Origin: Poecilobothrus nobilitatus
Lineage: Eukaryota; Arthropoda; Insecta; Diptera; Dolichopodidae
Assembly (NCBI GenBank): GCA_947095535.1
Contig: OX352774.1
Location: 259,815,843 to 259,879,842, forward strand
Length of the DNA: 64,000 nt
Reading direction: 5' to 3'
Each line of letters begins with the position of its first letter. Position 1 is the first letter of the stretch. The notes below the pieces were generated by a model. That model did not search any database and had not been told where the DNA came from. It was given only the letters and a program-made list of their open reading frames with translations. Shown here piece by piece: positions 60,021 to 64,000 of the stretch. A program made the translations under genes and the position numbers.

Positions 60021-60169
60021 TTTAACAGAGCCGGCTTAAGGTTGTCTAATGTCCTTGGTTCAAATTAAAAAAAGTGCCCTCTCTAAATGTATAAGTATCG
60101 GGCATCTTCATGGTATATACATCATATATGTATGTATATTATGAATACGTACATATAAATATAAGCAAA

Positions 60170-60600
60170 TTTTAAATTGTTAAGCCCTAATAGCTCATAA
60201 ATAGGGGGTGGTCCAAAAAAATTTTCAGAGCAAACTTATACTAAATCTAAAAGTTATTTCTACCGTCAAAACTTCAAGTCCCTATCTAAAAGCTTTCCGG
60301 AGTTATTAGGGTACAAAAATCATGCAAAATTTGGCTTTCACATAACGGTGAATTTAAATACTAATTTTTTAAAAAAATGTATAATTTTGATATTAATTTA
60401 CAAAGTTAAAAAAATACCTGTCGAATGACGTTTAAAGATTGAAAAAATGTTAGGCAGAACATGAGATATACGCATTTAAAAATAGGGCTTTTTTAAAGTT
60501 TGAGGAGCTGTAGCTCCGTAATGGATGGGGTTACATGAAAAAGTTGTTTCACAAAATAATTAGCACATTTTTAAAAATTAATAAGCACAATTAATGTGAA
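60170..60600 (-). repeat. Second-family rolling-circle-like copy, partial
   Basis: In minus orientation it carries 'tgtaaccccatccattacgg', 'agctcctcaaactttaaaaa', 'aaatgcgtatatctcatgtt', 'tgtctgcctaacattttttc', the core (TTCACCGTTATGTGAAAG, about 60337-60354) and 'aggaaaacttacggagc' type order reversed, with 'taatagctcataaataggg' and 'ggtccaaaaaaattttcagag' at the left. It matches 16190-16600 in opposite orientation. It is not joined to copy C. Confidence 0.65.
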
Positions 60601-60905
60601 ATTAATAAGCACATTTTTTCAAAAATTTTTTGGAAATGTGCTAAAAATTAGTTTGATTTGAATATGTTGGAAATGGAAACGCCATGTACTTGAGGTTTAG
60701 AATAAAATTATAAGTGATCTTCTTCTGAGTCAACCAAAACAAAGATATTTGAAATGATATGCTAAGGGAATAAGGATTCCAAAAGTAAAAATCATTTGAT
60801 TATATCTTATTTCATGATATCTTACATAGATGATATTTATAGATAAGAATTAAGATCTAATTAAAAAGATAAAAAAACTCCACATCATCCCACTATTAAT
60901 ATATT

Positions 60906-62487
60906 TATACCCGTACGATAGGATCGGGTATAATAAAATTACTCCTCCGTTTGTAACACCTCGAAATAAGCGAGCTAGATATACCTTCAAAGGTATGGAT
61001 CGGATCAGAAAAAAATTCTAAGACTTTTGAGCCATGTCCGTCCGTCCGTCCGTCCGTCAGCACGCTAACTCAAAACCTAAGAAAGCTAAAATCTTGAAAT
61101 TTACACAAAATATTCTGGGAGTAATTTGTAGGTCCCCTATTTTTTTTGGTTGAGTTTGGATCAAGCCTTAGGGTAGCTCTCGAACACCTAACTTTTAGAT
61201 CCCTACATTTTTTTTGAAATAGAGCTATGAAATTTTAACTGCTGATAGATCTCACAAAAATATTAATTTTATTTTTTATAACTTTTTTTTGTAGCCCCAC
61301 CCGTTACGGAGCTACAGCTCCCCAAAGGTTCAAAAAAGCTCTATATTTAAATTGTTATAGCACAAGTTGTGTAAGGTATATCTTCATTTTGAAAACGCCA
61401 AACGATTACTACTTTTATTAGCTTTAAAAGTATGTATACAATAAATATATATTTGTGGCATACGGTGTCTTAATTTACCGTTATGCGAAACTCAAATTTT
61501 GCAAAATCCTTTAACCCTTCTATCTTCTAAACGGTTTAAGTTGGAAACTTAACAGAAGTTTAAGTTGGAAATTTTGACAGAAGTTAGATCTTTGAAAATA
61601 AGTATGAGTCATTTCAGAAATTTTTTTTGTATCACCCCCCGTTTAGGAGCTGTAAGGGGTCAAAAACTGAAAATTTCCTATTTTTAAACAACTGTAACTT
61701 GAACACCTGTTAAAATTTTTTTGAAGTAATACACAAAAATTAAAGCTTCAACATTATACTCTTATTTCTGTTAACAACTTTTTTTAATAATATAGGGTTA
61801 CTTTATAATTGACGAAAGTGTTACTTGATTTTTTCAAATTTTCTAACAAATTTCTTCAATAAATTTTTTGCATTTTGTTTTACTCGATAATTTGAAATTG
61901 TTGAGGATATAATGCGTAGTACATAAAAATGTAAATAAATAAACAACATAACGGTTGCTTGAAGAATTTTTATTTATATGATATTAATATATATACATAC
62001 TTATATAATATCATGTTTATTTACATATCGTATATGTCACTAGTGAATGAATGATAAGAGTATAAATGTATATTATACAGCGCCGTATTTACATACATAT
62101 ATGTATTTTATAGTACTTATAAGAAATTATTCTGTCAATGGAATATTTAAATATAATATAATATAATATTTAAAATTATATTTACTATTTTGTACTAAGT
62201 AAATTTAATATACATTTACCGCTTAGTATTAAATGGTACTATAGAATATTTGAAAAAGTTTTGGATTGATAATAGTTATGTTAAAATCTGCTTTAGAAGA
62301 ATGTACATATAAACATATAGTTTGAATATATGTACAACCCATAAGTTCTAGAAATTAAAATTCACCCAAATTATTTTAAAATACTAAAATATTAAAAAAA
62401 TAATATTGTAGGCAGAGTGGCTGTGAACATACTAACGGTTCGTACGGGTATCTAAGAGTTGACAAAGGCAACTGTATTCTTCCTCGT
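60906..62487 (+). mobile_element. Helentron-type non-autonomous element, copy C (1582 bp)
   Basis: The best complete copy. The 5' end TATACCCGTACGA (60906) starts a hairpin with CGGGTATAA. A (GTCC)n core lies at about 61036-61058. The middle has the TTTACCGTTATGCGAAA core (61475-61491), and a TATGTCACTAGTGAATGA segment near 62031-62048. Near the 3' end are TTCGTACGGGTAT (about 62439-62451), the inverted match of the 5' terminus, then the stem-loop AGTTG/CAACT (62457-62473), and the final 14 bases ending CTTCCTCGT (62487). Flanks T|T, no target duplication. No protein is encoded. Confidence 0.9.
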
Positions 62488-62489
62488 TT

Positions 62490-64000
62490 TTTTTGTATTA
62501 GGCCCTCAAATTATTTTTTTATAAGTAAATGTTTTGAATTATTCTAAAATTATCTTTACTATTGCTCGTCCTAAGCATTGTCACTTATCAATAATCCTCT
62601 CTTTTTGGTAATCATCCGTTCTCGTGATTGCTTTTGTTGCTATTTTTCGTTCAAAAATATCATGTTTCAGCATGAAACTTGGTAATTAGCTTGCATTTGA
62701 CAGACAGTTAAATGCAAAAAAATAATAATAAGAGAATGATGACTTCCCGGGCCCTGTCTGGGAGAGGAATTGATCGTGGTGGGACTTATTATTATTATTA
62801 TGAAATGATATATTATTATCAATAAAACTATTATAAAGAGACAATATTTATAAGGATAATATTTATAACGGCAAAAATAATCAAATAAAATTATTTAAAC
62901 AGATTTATATTGTCGTGTGTGACTTATAAAATATGTAGTAAAATTTTAATTGTATATTAATTAAATGTTTGTCATTAATATTCTCATTTATTATAAAAGA
63001 GTTACCTTGAGTGATTTGACTTCTATTTCATATTGTCCCTATTCTAGATAGAAAAGTTTCAAAAATCTAGATCAGAATAAAACTTTTTTGTTTTTACTAA
63101 TAAACAATTAAAAAAAACTTCCGGTCATAAATACACATAATAAAATGTTTTGTCGCAAAAGGAATAATAAATTATTTCATTTTTTTTTTTGTTTTCGGCG
63201 ATAATTAAAATTAATCTGAACCTTAAGTCTTTTAATAACAATAAATTACATATAAAAGTACAAATCAAATTATTTATTAAGAATTTTAACTTCGGCACAA
63301 AATACCATAACCAATTTCACATTGTATTAAATGAAATATTTAATAAAGAAGAAATAAAAATAAATAAAAATAAAAAACAAAAAAGAGTAAAATGAAATAA
63401 ATTAAAAGTTATAAAATTAATAATAAAAATAAACTTCAATTTAAATTAAAGAATAAATTTCTTTTTTTATTTATTCTTTTATTTTTATTTTTGGGAAAAT
63501 TTTCGAGGTAAAACAAATTTTGTTTTTAATTTAAATGTATACAAAAATTTTCATTTTTTCATTTTGTTTAACAAAGTCTCGTAAAAATAAAAAAAATAAA
63601 TACTTTTTCGTTATACCTATATATATACGTATATACATATATATATATATATTTTATTAAAAATATTTAATTATTTTTTCTTATATAAAATAACAATTAT
63701 AAATTTTACATAAAGGTAAAAATAAGTTAAAAACTTTACATAAATATATTTTTTTTTTATTTTCTTTTAACAGAATTGTATTAAATTTTTTTTTTTTTTT
63801 ATCAAAAAGCAATATTAACAAATAGTACGTAATTAGAGGTTAATTGTATCATAGCAACCATAACATATTGTAATTTTTTAACACTATGTGTAAAAAATAA
63901 AGCAAATCTCAAATGAAAAATGAAAATAAATTAATTAAAGAAAAGAAATTGGACAAATTATAATAAATTAAAGTGAATTATTGAATTTTAATTTTTTTAA
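62490..64000. other. AT-rich non-coding stretch to the window end
   Basis: A conspicuous GC-rich blip at 62744-62790 next to an ATT triplet run (62787-62802) may be a LINE 3' end (see findings). The 68-codon frame at 63189-63395 is Lys/Asn/Ile and not supported. TA run at 63636-63652. Confidence 0.4.

Overview
This is a very AT-rich (roughly 80% A+T by eye), gene-poor eukaryotic window, most likely from an insect. The evidence is one multi-exon gene with GT-AG introns (three of 65-137 bp, one of 477 bp), a secreted protein carrying the arthropod-typical farnesoic-acid-O-methyltransferase-like (Methyltransf_FA) domain, a U6 snRNA-like sequence, tRNA-derived SINEs, and rolling-circle-type elements with a (GTCC)n core that recall Drosophila DINE-1/Helentron-associated elements. 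There is no bacterial-type gene packing, and most open frames are AT-rich chance ORFs.

Layout. 0-7 kb: AT-rich non-coding DNA with a non-LTR reverse-transcriptase scrap (2.4-2.6 kb, minus), a divergent U6 snRNA copy (3.33-3.44 kb, minus), a degenerate repeat (5.1-5.4 kb) and a TIR element (6.34-6.80 kb). 7.3-8.1 kb: a 147-bp tandem repeat open in both directions. 8.2-18 kb: a mosaic of duplicated blocks and rolling-circle-like elements. This includes a 2.1-kb foldback copy and, about 5 kb away, the paralogous block that still has the empty insertion site. 18.9-19.2 kb: a SINE. 19.3-22.05 kb: the only well-supported protein-coding gene (plus strand, five exons, 661 residues: signal peptide, Methyltransf_FA domain, helical region, EGF-like module, thrombospondin type-3-like repeat, unrecognised C-terminal domain). 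22.3-27.1 kb: further copies of the rolling-circle-like families and a SINE with a perfect target-site duplication. 29-36 kb: SINEs and diverged repeat pieces. 36.8-38.7 kb: an extreme AT desert. 39.0-39.4 kb: a TIR element. 40.1-41.35 kb, minus strand: a trinucleotide-rich tract whose upstream edge looks like a real exon (splice acceptor, Cys-rich segment, transmembrane segment, Asn/Ser-rich segment). 44.8-48.7 kb: two TTAA-associated MITE-like elements, a decayed non-LTR RT tail and two SINEs. 49-60 kb: AT-rich, simple-sequence-rich DNA with one SINE at 58.4 kb. 60.0-62.5 kb: a degenerate and then an intact rolling-circle-like element.

The main find is the transposon biology. Three copies of one family (8.63-10.77, 22.97-24.50 and 60.91-62.49 kb) share a terminal TATACCCGTACGA, an inverted match placed about 40-55 bp inside the other end, a 3' stem-loop, a GTCC microsatellite, and insertion between two T residues without target duplication. 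These are the hallmarks of non-autonomous Helentron-type elements. A second, older family with the same plan is scattered through the window. No virus, CRISPR array, operon or toxin gene was seen.
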